A DNA stretch of 64,000 bases, taken from NCBI GenBank assembly GCA_021798955.1, contig JAJZBK010000007.1, positions 1 to 64,000 of the forward strand. Reading direction: 5' to 3'. Positions 6,731 through 13,876 of this stretch are shown here, piece by piece (position 1 is the stretch's first letter; the number at the start of each line of letters is the position of its first letter). The translations under genes were made by a program, and so were the position numbers. The DNA comes from Actinomycetes bacterium (GTDB taxonomy: Bacteria > Actinomycetota > Acidimicrobiia > Acidimicrobiales > RAAP-2). The notes beneath the pieces were generated by a model. It made no database searches. It was not told where the DNA came from and saw only the letters and a list, made by a program, of their open reading frames with translations.

Positions 6731-7428
6731 GCGAGCCCCGAGATCGCGCCGCTGGCAAGCTCGCCGGAGCCGCACCGGCGGACGACCGCGTCATCGGCGA
6801 CCAGCAACGGCAATGGGTTGAAACCTTCGCTGCCAATCCCGAGATGTACGGTCCCGAACCGAGCGAGCCGGGTCGCCTCGCCGCAGCGCTCATTGTCGCC
6901 GAGGGGCTCTCCGCTGTGCTCGAGCTCGGAGCGGGCCAGGGGCGCGACACCCTTGAGCTGCTCCGGCGCGGGCTCGAGGTCCACGCCCTCGACTTCGCAC
7001 CCGACGCCCTCGCCTACATCGCCGCGCTGGCCGGGCCGGAGCTGGCAGGCCGCCTGCGCACCACGGTGCACGACGTGCGCCTGGCGCTCCCCTTCGCGGA
7101 GCGGTCTTTCGATGCCTGCTATTCCCACATGCTCTTCACGATGGCGCTCACCACCGAAGAGCTCGACGCGCTCGCCGGCGAGGTCCACCGCGTGCTGCGA
7201 CCCGGAGGGCTCTGCATCTACACGGTGCGCCACACCGGCGACGCCCACTACGGCGCGGGGCGGTCCCTCGGCGACAACCGCTACGAGAACGGCGGCTTCG
7301 TCGTCCACTTCTTCGACCGGCCCCTCGTCGAGCGCCTCGCCGCCGGGTTCGAGCTCGAGGACGTCACCGCCTTCGAAGAGGGGGGCCTGCCCCGGCGGCT
7401 GTGGCGAGTCACGATGCGGCGGCGCTGA
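6727..7428 (+). CDS. Class I SAM-dependent methyltransferase
   Basis: 233 residues. Motif I is VLELGAGQGRDTLELLRRG, followed by the acidic strand HALDFAPDALAYIAA, a VHDVRLALPFAERSFDACYS segment and EVHRVLRPGGLCIYTVRHTG. These are hallmarks of the methyltransferase type 11/25 group that includes thiopurine and tellurite-type detoxifying enzymes. With an ArsR repressor two genes upstream, methylation of a toxic metalloid or electrophile is a reasonable guess but not shown. The start ATG overlaps the SHOCT stop (ATGA). Confidence 0.75.
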   Translation: MSEPRDRAAGKLAGAAPADDRVIGDQQRQWVETFAANPEMYGPEPSEPGRLAAALIVAEGLSAVLELGAGQGRDTLELLRRGLEVHALDFAPDALAYIAALAGPELAGRLRTTVHDVRLALPFAERSFDACYSHMLFTMALTTEELDALAGEVHRVLRPGGLCIYTVRHTGDAHYGAGRSLGDNRYENGGFVVHFFDRPLVERLAAGFELEDVTAFEEGGLPRRLWRVTMRRR

Positions 7429-7439
7429 GGTCTCGACCA

Positions 7440-7830
7440 GCCTCTGTCACTGGCTGCCGGACCGCCTGGCGGGCCATCGCCCAGCCGCAGAGCCGCCGGC
7501 TCCCGAGATCGAGGGCGGTGGCCAGGTAGAGCCAGCCCCCGCTGTCGGCACGTAGGTGATGTCGCCGCAGTAGCGCGTATTGGGCGCACCGGGCGAGAAG
7601 TCACGTCCGATGAGGTCAGGAAGCGGCGGGGCGAGGTCGTCCCGGATCGTTCTTCGCACCCTCCGGCGGGGTGTGACTCCGACGATGCCGTGCTCGGGCA
7701 TCAGGCGCTCGACCCGCTTGTGGTTGGCACAGAAGCCGTGACGACGCAGTTCGGGAGTCATCCTCGGTGATCCGCAGGTCGATCTTGGGCGTCGATCGGC
7801 GTCGACGACAGGCCGCTGACCTGGGCGTTC
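7440..7830 (-). pseudogene. IS3-family transposase OrfB relic, truncated and frameshifted
   Basis: On the minus strand the segment reads CGSPRMTPELRRHGFCANHK, KRVERLMPEHGIVG, PDLIGRDFSPGAPNTRYCGD and ITYVPTAG, the region just before and into the integrase core of IS3-group OrfB proteins. At about 7545 the frame breaks. Continuing in another frame gives GWLYLATALDLGSRRLCGWAMA, so one base has been gained or lost. The rest of the catalytic domain and OrfA are missing. This is a dead fragment left in the accessory patch beside tRNA-Arg. Confidence 0.8.
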
Positions 7831-7867
7831 TCTCGAACGGCGTCGCTCGGGGTCGCCCGATGCCGGC

Positions 7868-7965
7868 TCTCTTGGCTGCCAGTCTGGCTGCCGCGACCGG
7901 GCCAGCCCCTGCGTACTGCGGGTGGAGCCACGATCGGGCCGGCGCACGGTCACCTGGCAGCCACT
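7868..7965. repeat. TGGCTGCC motif pair and inverted copy
   Basis: TTGGCTGCCA and TGGCTGCC lie at 7868-7890, and the inverted form TGGCAGCCA at about 7952. Equivalent doublets recur at 127-148 and 9889-9920. The recurrence next to an IS relic suggests terminal sequences of a mobile element, but no element boundaries can be defined. Confidence 0.3.
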
Positions 7966-7983
7966 CGCCGGCGGGATGGTGGC

Positions 7984-8409
7984 TCAGAGTTCGGGACCGT
8001 GGCTCTTCGGTTTCGGGAAGCGGACTCGGCTCGATAGCCAGTCAGCTAACCAGGCCTCGTCGGCCCGGTGGGCGGCGACATCCAGCATGGTCTGCTCGGC
8101 CTCGTCGACATCTGGCGGGTCGGGATGCCACTGGTCACCGTCGAGGTCGATGAACATGACCAGCGCCGCCCATGCCGCTCGCTTGTTGCCGTCGAGTTGC
8201 GGATGGTTCCATGCCAAGCGGGTGGTGAGGACCGCAGCCTTGCTCAGGAGGGCCGGGTGGAACACCTGGCCCCCGAAGCTGGCTGCTGGGGCGTGCAACG
8301 CTGAGTCGGCCAGATCGATACGTCTCGACTTGGCCAGAACAGCGGCGTCGACGCCAGTGACCTGCTCGGCGAGCCAGATGTACTCGGCGAGGGTGATGTA
8401 CCGGGTCAC
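7984..8409 (-). CDS. Doc-type toxin (Fic/DOC family)
   Basis: 141 residues with the Fic/Doc signature HPQLDGNKRAAW (His69 to Arg77), preceded by the ALHAPAASFGG region seen in death-on-curing proteins. Doc toxins phosphorylate elongation factor Tu and halt translation; Fic enzymes AMPylate. The DGNKR form with Lys in the anchor loop is closer to Doc. It overlaps the upstream antitoxin gene by 4 bp on the same strand, antitoxin first, as in a classical toxin-antitoxin operon. The 8-residue leucine/isoleucine N-terminus (MTRYITLAEY) also matches Doc proteins. Confidence 0.85.
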   Translation of the reverse strand: MTRYITLAEYIWLAEQVTGVDAAVLAKSRRIDLADSALHAPAASFGGQVFHPALLSKAAVLTTRLAWNHPQLDGNKRAAWAALVMFIDLDGDQWHPDPPDVDEAEQTMLDVAAHRADEAWLADWLSSRVRFPKPKSHGPEL

Positions 8410-8615
8410 CGGGCGAGGCGCTCGAGCAGCTCCTTGTCGCGCTCGAGCAGCACCTTGGCCCGCTCGGTGAACGCCTTGTCGGCCCGCACCCGCTCGATCT
8501 CCGCCGCCAGCGAATCCACGATCAAGGCGTTCACGCTCGTCCCGCGGACCCTGGCGACCGCCTCGGCCTCGTCGGCCAGGTCGTCGGGCAGCCGAACCGT
8601 GGTTTGCTTAGTCAT
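8406..8615 (-). CDS. Ribbon-helix-helix antitoxin of the Doc module
   Basis: 69 residues. The N-terminus KQTTVRLPDDLADEAEAVAR followed by GTSVNALIVDSLAAEIE is a ribbon-helix-helix DNA-binding domain, and the C-terminal helix AKVLLERDKELLERLA would wrap the toxin. Doc partners are often Phd-fold, so an RHH partner is a non-canonical pairing, though not unprecedented. Longer readings of the frame upstream are discounted: ATG 8615 sits inside a palindromic operator and matches the domain start. A 4-bp overlap couples it to doc. Confidence 0.8.
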   Translation of the reverse strand: MTKQTTVRLPDDLADEAEAVARVRGTSVNALIVDSLAAEIERVRADKAFTERAKVLLERDKELLERLAR

Positions 8616-8626
8616 GAAATCATGAC
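8611..8626. promoter_or_regulatory. Palindromic operator over the antitoxin start codon
   Basis: GTCATG-AAAT-CATGAC is a perfect inverted repeat that includes the antitoxin ATG. RHH proteins bind such short palindromes, so the site likely gives autorepression of the module. A second hairpin (GGTGTGT-ccctcg-ACACACC, 8650-8669) lies just upstream with no clear role. Confidence 0.55.
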
Positions 8627-8910
8627 ACCGCGATATCGGACTGTTGGGTGGTGTGTCCCTCGACACACCCACGCCCCTCACCGGCACCTCGGAGCGATGC
8701 TCCATGTGGACATGTCCGCGCGTTCGGGGCCACACGGCGTCGAGCAGGCGCGTCCTGAGCCGTCGCTCGGAGCTCGTTAGATACTCTCGTGGCAGCGAAG
8801 GGTCGCCCCAGAACAGGCTGATCTGTTCTCCCATGGACGGGCCGTGCCTTCCTCTCGATCGCCGAGAGGGCCCCATCCATCAGCCCTTGTCTCCTGGGCG
8901 GCCGAACGCC

Positions 8911-9219
8911 TCAGGCGCCGAGACGGGCCTCGAGCGCCTCGCGAGCGAGCTGTGAGACCGTCTTGCCCTCTTCGGCCGCGACCCGAGCAGCGCGGTCACG
9001 GACCGCGGCGGGGACTCGAAACGCGATCTGCGGTGAGTGGACGGCCGTGCCGGACAGCGAGGGACGGCCACCGGGCCGGCGAGCTTCCTCGACGATCGAC
9101 TCGGCCAAGGCTGGGGTGAGCCGGGTGCCGTCGGCCAAGCGGACATCTTCGCGTTCGAGGTCGATGTCCGAGCCGATGGGAGTGTCGGTGCTGACCGGGG
9201 GTGCACTTCGCTTGGTCAT
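8911..9219 (-). CDS. Ribbon-helix-helix antitoxin
   Basis: 102 residues. A disordered N-terminal half contains DGTRLTPALAESIVEEARRP. The C-terminal RHH domain reads QIAFRVPAAVRDRAARVAAE then GKTVSQLAREALEARL. A C-terminal RHH with an N-terminal toxin-binding segment is usual for antitoxins of compact mRNase or BrnT-like toxins. The ATG overlaps the upstream toxin gene by 4 bp, so in this operon the toxin comes first, the reverse of the neighbouring Doc module. Confidence 0.75.
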   Translation of the reverse strand: MTKRSAPPVSTDTPIGSDIDLEREDVRLADGTRLTPALAESIVEEARRPGGRPSLSGTAVHSPQIAFRVPAAVRDRAARVAAEEGKTVSQLAREALEARLGA

Positions 9220-9470
9220 GATGGCTCCTTCCGATAATGGGTGGGCATGACGTGGAGGACAAGCATCACTGGTTCGGGATCCCGAGCGCCTTGGACCTCC
9301 ACTGCCACGATCTCGAGCTCTCGGCCCCGCTCGTCGGTGCCGAACCACCGCCATGCTGGGCTGCCATGTGAGCTCGTAACGCCTGTCGGGGAGGTGCGCG
9401 CCAGCACGAAGCGAACCGAAGCTCTCCCGATCCTGTGACGCCGTGCCGCCTGAGTGAACCGGATCTCCAC
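9216..9470 (-). CDS. BrnT-like small toxin
   Basis: 84 residues from GTG 9470. Its pattern, RHRIGRASVRFVLART then FGTDERGRELEIVAVE and a terminal VMLVLHVMPTHYR, matches small toxins whose core strands end in HAMP..Y or H.M...YR, as in BrnT-like families paired with RHH antitoxins. The start is decided by a promoter: TTGACA-N17-CAAACT ends 8 nt before this GTG, and both operator palindromes lie upstream of it. A TTG at 9494 would fall inside the operator. Toxin activity is inferred from family resemblance and operon layout. Confidence 0.65.
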   Translation of the reverse strand: MEIRFTQAARRHRIGRASVRFVLARTSPTGVTSSHGSPAWRWFGTDERGRELEIVAVEVQGARDPEPVMLVLHVMPTHYRKEPS

Positions 9471-9478
9471 CGGGAGCC

Positions 9479-9514
9479 AGTTTGTCAGACACAACCAGTT
9501 ATGTCAAACATAAC
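9479..9514 (-). promoter_or_regulatory. Promoter with two tandem palindromic operators
   Basis: Reading leftward, TTGACA (9507-9502) and CAAACT (9484-9479) are 17 nt apart. Two related palindromes cover them: GTTATGT-ttg-ACATAAC (9514-9498) and GTTGTGTC-TGACAAAC (9495-9480), which share a GTTRTGTYTGACA pattern in direct orientation. This is a typical RHH-antitoxin autoregulatory arrangement with two dimers side by side. Confidence 0.65.
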
Positions 9515-9969
9515 CGATCGAGCTGCTGCAGCAGGGCGCCATGCCGGCCGCGTGTTCGCAGGAGCACGCGGCTTGCGTCGACAGATAGTCGTGGGTCAAG
9601 CCGCCCCGAGTTGGCTGATAGGTGATCAGTAGCCAGACGAAGGATGCCGGGAGAGGTGCACCCCGAATCGGCGATCCGAGCGCGAGGCCCCCGCCGCTCC
9701 GTGTCCCAGAACGCGCGCCGGACGGCGAGCGAGAGCGTCCCCGTTCGCCGACTCAGGGTGGCGCGCACTCCTCGCCCACCAGCGTCCAGCGGTGGACCCG
9801 AGCGAGCCGCGTCCACCGAACCCGCGGTAGCGCTCTCGTCGTAGAACGCCTCAACCGACGTGGCTCCTGTCGGGCAGCGTCGATCTGCTTGGCTGCCACC
9901 TTGGCATCGTGGCTGCCGGCTGCAGCAGGGCCCTGGACGCGTAATGACCGCTGACCTGGACGTTTCCAG
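9515..9969. other. Gene-free stretch beside tRNA-Arg
   Basis: No supported gene. Overlapping frames exist on both strands but none shows a domain or start signal. At 9889-9920 it holds another TTGGCTGCCA/TGGCTGCC doublet like those at 127 and 7868, consistent with mobile-element debris. Confidence 0.4.
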
Positions 9970-10043
9970 CGCGCTCGGAGGGATTCGAACCCCCAACCTT
10001 CTGATCCGTAGTCAGATGCTCTAGTCCGTTGAGCTACGAGCGC
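9970..10043 (-). tRNA. tRNA-Arg (anticodon ACG)
   Basis: On the minus strand, acceptor arms GCGCTCG and CGAGCGC pair perfectly. The D-arm is GCTC-AACGGACTA-GAGC, the anticodon arm TCTGA-CTACGGA-TCAGA (ACG), and the T-arm contains GGTTCGAAT-type bases (GGGGG TTCGAAT CCCTC). Length is 74 nt with discriminator G; CCA is not encoded. The accessory patch ends at its 3' side, a common integration position. Confidence 0.95.
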
Positions 10044-10221
10044 TCGCTACCGGACCACCGCGGTGCTCCAGCAGGCGACCGCGGGGTCACGATTCCTCAC
10101 TCTATCGGACTCGGCCATGGCCGCCCGCCACGCTGGTGACACCCCCGACGAGCCGGCACCCGCACGGCGAGCACCTCGAGGCCTCGACCAGCCGGGCCAG
10201 CGCCGGCACGGTGGCCGGTGT

Positions 10222-11166
10222 TCAGTCGGCCAGGAGGACCAGCTTGCCGACCTTGCCACCACCGGCGAAACGGTCGTAGGCCTCCTGGGCCTCGGCCATC
10301 GGCATGGTGGCCCACACCGGCACCCGCACGGCACCCGAGGCGACGAGCGGCAGGACATCTCGGGTGACACCTGCGGCGACGGCCGCCTTGTCCTCGAGTG
10401 AGCGGGCACGGAGCGTCGACCCGCCGATCCGGAGCCGCTTCCCCATGACGGTGAGCAGGTCGAGGTCGAGGCGGGCACCGGCGCCGACACCGATGACGAC
10501 GACTCGCCCACCCGTGGTCATGGCCGGGAGAGCCGCCACCAACGACGGTGCTCCGACGAGCTCGAGACAGACGTCGTAGGGTCCGGCGTTCGCTGCGTCG
10601 GCCGGGTCGACCACCACGTCGGCTCCGAGGTCCACCACAGCAGGGCGCGCCTCAGGCGACCGAACGGAGGCCACCACGGTCGCCCCGAGGGCATGAGCCA
10701 GCTGGACGGCGGCGGTCCCGACGCCTCCCGCCGCTCCTGTCACGAGCACCCGCTCGCCGGCGACGAGCGCGGCCTGGGTGACGAGGGCGTCGTGCGCGGT
10801 GGAGAACACCTCGGGGAACCCGCCTGCCTCTGCGTCAGAGATCGCATCCGGGACGCGAAGCGCGCTCGTCTCGGGCACCACGACCAGCTCGGCCTGGCCT
10901 CCGCCAGCGACGATCGACATCACCCGGTCACCGGGCTCAAAGCGGCGGACACCGTCGCCGAGCGCGACCACCTCGCCGGCCAGCTCGAGCCCGGGGACGT
11001 CCGCCACCACACCGGGCGGCGGCGGGTAGAGACCTCGGCGCTGGAGTAGGTCAGCCCCGTTGACCCCAGTAGCCCGGACCTTGACGAGAAGCTCGCCTCG
11101 GCCCGGACGCGGATCCTCCCGTTCGGCCCACACGAGGGACCCGTCGACAATGGTGACAGCGTGCAC
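10222..11166 (-). CDS. Zinc-independent quinone oxidoreductase-like MDR enzyme
   Basis: 314 residues of the medium-chain dehydrogenase/reductase superfamily. It shows GVNGADLLQRRGLYPPPPG, LELAGEVVALGDGVRRFEPG and the NADPH site VTGAAGGVGTAAVQLAHALG, with ALVAGERVLV before it. Catalytic and structural zinc cysteines are absent, as in NADPH:quinone reductases (QOR/PIG3-like). It should reduce quinones or enones. GTG 11166 gives MHAVTIVDG and lies 8 nt after TACGGT, a leaderless arrangement; the longer upstream frame has no domain. Confidence 0.8.
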   Translation of the reverse strand: MHAVTIVDGSLVWAEREDPRPGRGELLVKVRATGVNGADLLQRRGLYPPPPGVVADVPGLELAGEVVALGDGVRRFEPGDRVMSIVAGGGQAELVVVPETSALRVPDAISDAEAGGFPEVFSTAHDALVTQAALVAGERVLVTGAAGGVGTAAVQLAHALGATVVASVRSPEARPAVVDLGADVVVDPADAANAGPYDVCLELVGAPSLVAALPAMTTGGRVVVIGVGAGARLDLDLLTVMGKRLRIGGSTLRARSLEDKAAVAAGVTRDVLPLVASGAVRVPVWATMPMAEAQEAYDRFAGGGKVGKLVLLAD

Positions 11167-11250
11167 GGCACTCCACCGTAGGCGGGTGGCGCCTTTCGGG
11201 CGAGCGCCCCCTGAGCCCTGACCCGAACGGCACCCGAGCGTTCCTCTTCC

Positions 11251-11268
11251 CGTCACCAGTTGGTGACG
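11251..11268. promoter_or_regulatory. 18-bp palindrome
   Basis: CGTCACCA-GT-TGGTGACG has perfect 8-bp arms. It lies between two divergent genes, 85 bp from the quinone reductase start and 95 bp from the small ORF start, so a dimeric regulator could act on either. No regulator gene adjoins it. Confidence 0.45.
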
Positions 11269-11362
11269 GTGCGGAAACCTCGACCCCATACCGTGGTCCT
11301 CGGCAACGACGCAACAGGCGTGCGGCACGCGAACCGAGAGCGACCGCACGAAGGGAGGCATC

Positions 11363-11572
11363 GTGACTGCGCTCGGACGAACCCTGCGACGCCTCGTCAA
11401 CTTCCTGGTGCCGCCCGGCCGGGGACCGATGACCGGGTCGGCTCCGACCGTGCAGGGCACCCGGCCTCCGGCTGGCGCACCCACGGGGTCGCGTCTCACG
11501 GTGGTCAGGACACACGAGCACGACCGGCCACCCCGGCGGCCTGGTCCTCCGAGGTCGACCCGAGCCGCCTGA
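11363..11572 (+). CDS. 69-residue hypothetical protein
   Basis: A short basic protein beginning MTALGRTLRRLVNFLVPPGR, then Pro/Thr/Arg-rich to the end. No family is recognised; the N-terminus could form a short amphipathic helix. The support is a strong AAGGGAGG placed 6-7 nt before GTG 11363, unusual here where many genes lack a Shine-Dalgarno. Composition of the second half is also what a spurious GC-rich frame would give, so I hold it at moderate confidence. Confidence 0.45.
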   Translation: MTALGRTLRRLVNFLVPPGRGPMTGSAPTVQGTRPPAGAPTGSRLTVVRTHEHDRPPRRPGPPRSTRAA

Positions 11573-11731
11573 GCACCGGGCCAGCGATGCAGCACGGGCG
11601 ACACGGCACCGATTTCCTGCTGGCCGGACGAACGCTCACGGACCGGGGCTGACCCCTAGGCTGTACACGTCAAGGTCGCCCGACTAGACGACAGGTCCGC
11701 TCGGGCGCGCCGGAGCGTGTGCACCTCAGCG

Positions 11732-11810
11732 CGACGGCAGCGACGGGGCGACGGGGCGACGGGAGCGACGGGGCGACGGCAGAGACGGCAGAGACGGCAG
11801 AGACGGCAAG
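11732..11810. repeat. Low-complexity GACGG tandem repeats in the CHAD leader
   Basis: Imperfect 8-bp CGACGGGG units lead into four 9-bp GACGGCAGA units at 11775-11810. A TAGGCT hexamer at about 11655 is a possible -10, which would place the repeats in the 5' leader of the CHAD gene. They may vary in length between strains. Confidence 0.6.
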
Positions 11811-11852
11811 ATGGCGACGACGGGCTCGGAGGTCCGGCGAGCGAGGAAGCCC

Positions 11853-12854
11853 ATGAGCCACGGGCGCCGGCATCGGCCGGCCAGGAAGCTAACCGAGCAG
11901 GCGGTCGCCACCGGTGACGACGTGGCGTCCACTGAGACAGGGTCCACTGAGGTGCCGCCAGCGGCGCCAGAACCGGCTCCCCTGGCCGTGGCGCCAGACC
12001 TGACCGCCGGCGAGGTGCTCTCCGGTGTGCTCGAGCGGGAGGCACACCGCTTTCTCGGGCACGTCGGCGCCTGGTCGGACACAGCCCTGCTGGCACCAAC
12101 AGCAGCGGACGTGCACCAGGCCCGGGTCGCCCTGCGCCGGGTCAGGGCCAACCTGCGCACCTTCGGGGTGCTGGTCGACCCCACCTGGAGCGCCGCCGTG
12201 CGTGCCGACGCGGCCTGGTTCGGCGGCGTGCTCGGCGGTGTGCGCAACCTCGACGTCCTCGCCGAACGCCTGTGGGCACAAGGCACCCTCCTCGCCGACG
12301 AGGCGGAGGTGCGCGCCGTGCTTGCCGTGCTTGCCGACCAGACGGCCGAGGCCCGCCGAGCACTGGTGGCGGCGAGCCGGTCGGAACGAGGCGAACGCCT
12401 CGTTGCCGCTCTCACCTCGGTCGGCGACCTGCCACTGACCGAACGCGCCAGCCAGCCCACCCGAATGCTCTCCACCTTGCTCGAACGGGCCTGGCACGAC
12501 TTCCGCAACGTCGGCCGTCCTGCCCGTCGGCATCCCACTGAGCAGTCTCTCCACCGGCTCCGCCTACGCACCAAGGCGTTCCGCTACGGCTGCGAGACCG
12601 TTGCCGCGGCAGTAGGGAAGCCGGCTGAGCGCACGGCCCGCGCCGCGGCCCGCCTGCAGGACCGCCTCGGCCTCCTCAGGGACGCCGCCGCCGCCGAATC
12701 GTGGCTCGTCGTCGTCGCCTCCACGCACCCCGAGCTGACTGGCGCCGCCGAGCGACTGGCCGTCGTCGAACGGGCGGCTGCCGTCGTCGACCGGCGAGGT
12801 GTCGGACGCGACCTCCGCGAGGTCGAGCACCGCTGGCGCCAGTGGCGCCACTGA
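11853..12854 (+). CDS. CHAD domain protein
   Basis: 333 residues. After about 50 disordered residues the CHAD domain runs to the end, with paired basic His-containing motifs VHQARVALRRVRANLRTFG and LHRLRLRTKAFRYGCE. These line the groove that binds inorganic polyphosphate in CHAD proteins. The usual CYTH partner domain is absent. ATG 11853 is preceded by GAGGAAG and preferred over ATG 11811, which abuts the repeat tract. It converges with a polyphosphate-type glucokinase gene 91 bp away, so the pair suggests a polyphosphate-related locus. Confidence 0.85.
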   Translation: MSHGRRHRPARKLTEQAVATGDDVASTETGSTEVPPAAPEPAPLAVAPDLTAGEVLSGVLEREAHRFLGHVGAWSDTALLAPTAADVHQARVALRRVRANLRTFGVLVDPTWSAAVRADAAWFGGVLGGVRNLDVLAERLWAQGTLLADEAEVRAVLAVLADQTAEARRALVAASRSERGERLVAALTSVGDLPLTERASQPTRMLSTLLERAWHDFRNVGRPARRHPTEQSLHRLRLRTKAFRYGCETVAAAVGKPAERTARAAARLQDRLGLLRDAAAAESWLVVVASTHPELTGAAERLAVVERAAAVVDRRGVGRDLREVEHRWRQWRH

Positions 12855-12945
12855 CCGGGGCGCACCGACTCGACGGGAATCGGCCGGTGGCGCCAGATCA
12901 GGCAGGAGCCTGGCGCGTGGTTGCCCCTTTCTCCGTCAACCGGCG

Positions 12946-13824
12946 TCAACCGGCGTCGTTGACCCCGACGTGGTCGGACTCCCACAGCTTGATGCCTCCG
13001 AGGATGCCGGCGCTGTTGTCGACGATGGTGATGTCGTCGTCGAGCCGGTCTCGGACGATCCGGCGGGAGTTGCCACCGCCGACGTAGAGGTGGTCGAAGA
13101 AGAAGATGGCCCGCATGTTGGCGATGGCCTTGAGCACTCGCTTGTTCCAGCGCCCGTCACCGATCTCCTTGCGGACCTCCTCGCCGAGCTGCTCGTTGTA
13201 GGTCTGGCCTTTGTGAAAGACCTGATGGGCCAGCTCGAGGTGGGGCATGAGGTGACCGTCGTAGAACAGGCCGGTTCCGAAGCCGGTGCCAAGGGTGATG
13301 ACGAGCTCGAGACCGTGTCCCGACACGACCGCTGCCCCCTGGATGTCAGCGTCGTTCGCCACCTTGGTCGGCACGCCGAACGCCTCGGTGAGGGCGGCGG
13401 CGAGGTCAAAGCTCGACCACCGTTCGCGCAGCTCGGGGTCGGTCTCGCTACCCGGGCCCGAGGTGGTCGAGAAGTGGGGAGCCGAGAGCACGCGGCCGGC
13501 GCGAACCATGCCGGGGAACCCGACGGATGCCCGGTCGAACCCCGGCAGCGGGGCAACCAGGCTTGTCAGCACCGTGACCAGCTTGTCAGGGGGCATGGGA
13601 TAGGTGGTGGCCGTCTTCACTCGGTCGGCGACCATGGCGCCCCTGGCATCGAGCACCGATGCTTTCAGCCCGGTCCCGCCGATGTCGACGGCCAGGGTCC
13701 ACGGGCGAGGCGGACGGGGCTCCGGCACTGCCCCGGCCGGCGAGGCCACGTCGCTCCCCGAGGGGTCGTCCTCTCCGCTGGTCTCGTCGGTGTCCTGGGT
13801 GCGAGTGCCTACGCGGTCTGCCAT
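12946..13824 (-). CDS. ppgK: Polyphosphate glucokinase (ROK family)
   Basis: 292 residues. It has the phosphate-1 motif LAVDIGGTGLKASVLDARG, VGFPGMVRAGRVLSAPH, VANDADIQGAAVVSGHGLEL and a GTGFGTGLFYDG loop, followed by HLELAHQVFHKGQTYNEQLG, typical of actinobacterial polyphosphate/ATP glucokinases. It would phosphorylate glucose using polyphosphate and/or ATP. The first 40 residues are an acidic extension. TAGCGT lies 6 nt before ATG 13824, so translation is probably leaderless and GTG 13830 is unlikely. Confidence 0.85.
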   Translation of the reverse strand: MADRVGTRTQDTDETSGEDDPSGSDVASPAGAVPEPRPPRPWTLAVDIGGTGLKASVLDARGAMVADRVKTATTYPMPPDKLVTVLTSLVAPLPGFDRASVGFPGMVRAGRVLSAPHFSTTSGPGSETDPELRERWSSFDLAAALTEAFGVPTKVANDADIQGAAVVSGHGLELVITLGTGFGTGLFYDGHLMPHLELAHQVFHKGQTYNEQLGEEVRKEIGDGRWNKRVLKAIANMRAIFFFDHLYVGGGNSRRIVRDRLDDDITIVDNSAGILGGIKLWESDHVGVNDAG

Positions 13825-13876
13825 GGCCACACGCTAGGCCTGCGCCGACCGCGAGCGACGGCGCTCGCAACCGGGC

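Noticed and set aside
8650-8669. Hairpin GGTGTGT-ccctcg-ACACACC as a terminator
   Set aside because: It lies upstream of the antitoxin, not after a gene, and has no T-tract. Kept only as a note with the operator.
8616-8880. N-terminal extension of the Doc-module antitoxin
   Set aside because: The frame is open but the RHH domain begins at ATG 8615 inside the operator, and the extension shows no recognisable protein.
11273-11295. ECF sigma promoter GGAAAC...CGT before the 69-residue ORF
   Set aside because: The spacing (13 nt) is shorter than the usual 16-19 nt for ECF promoters.
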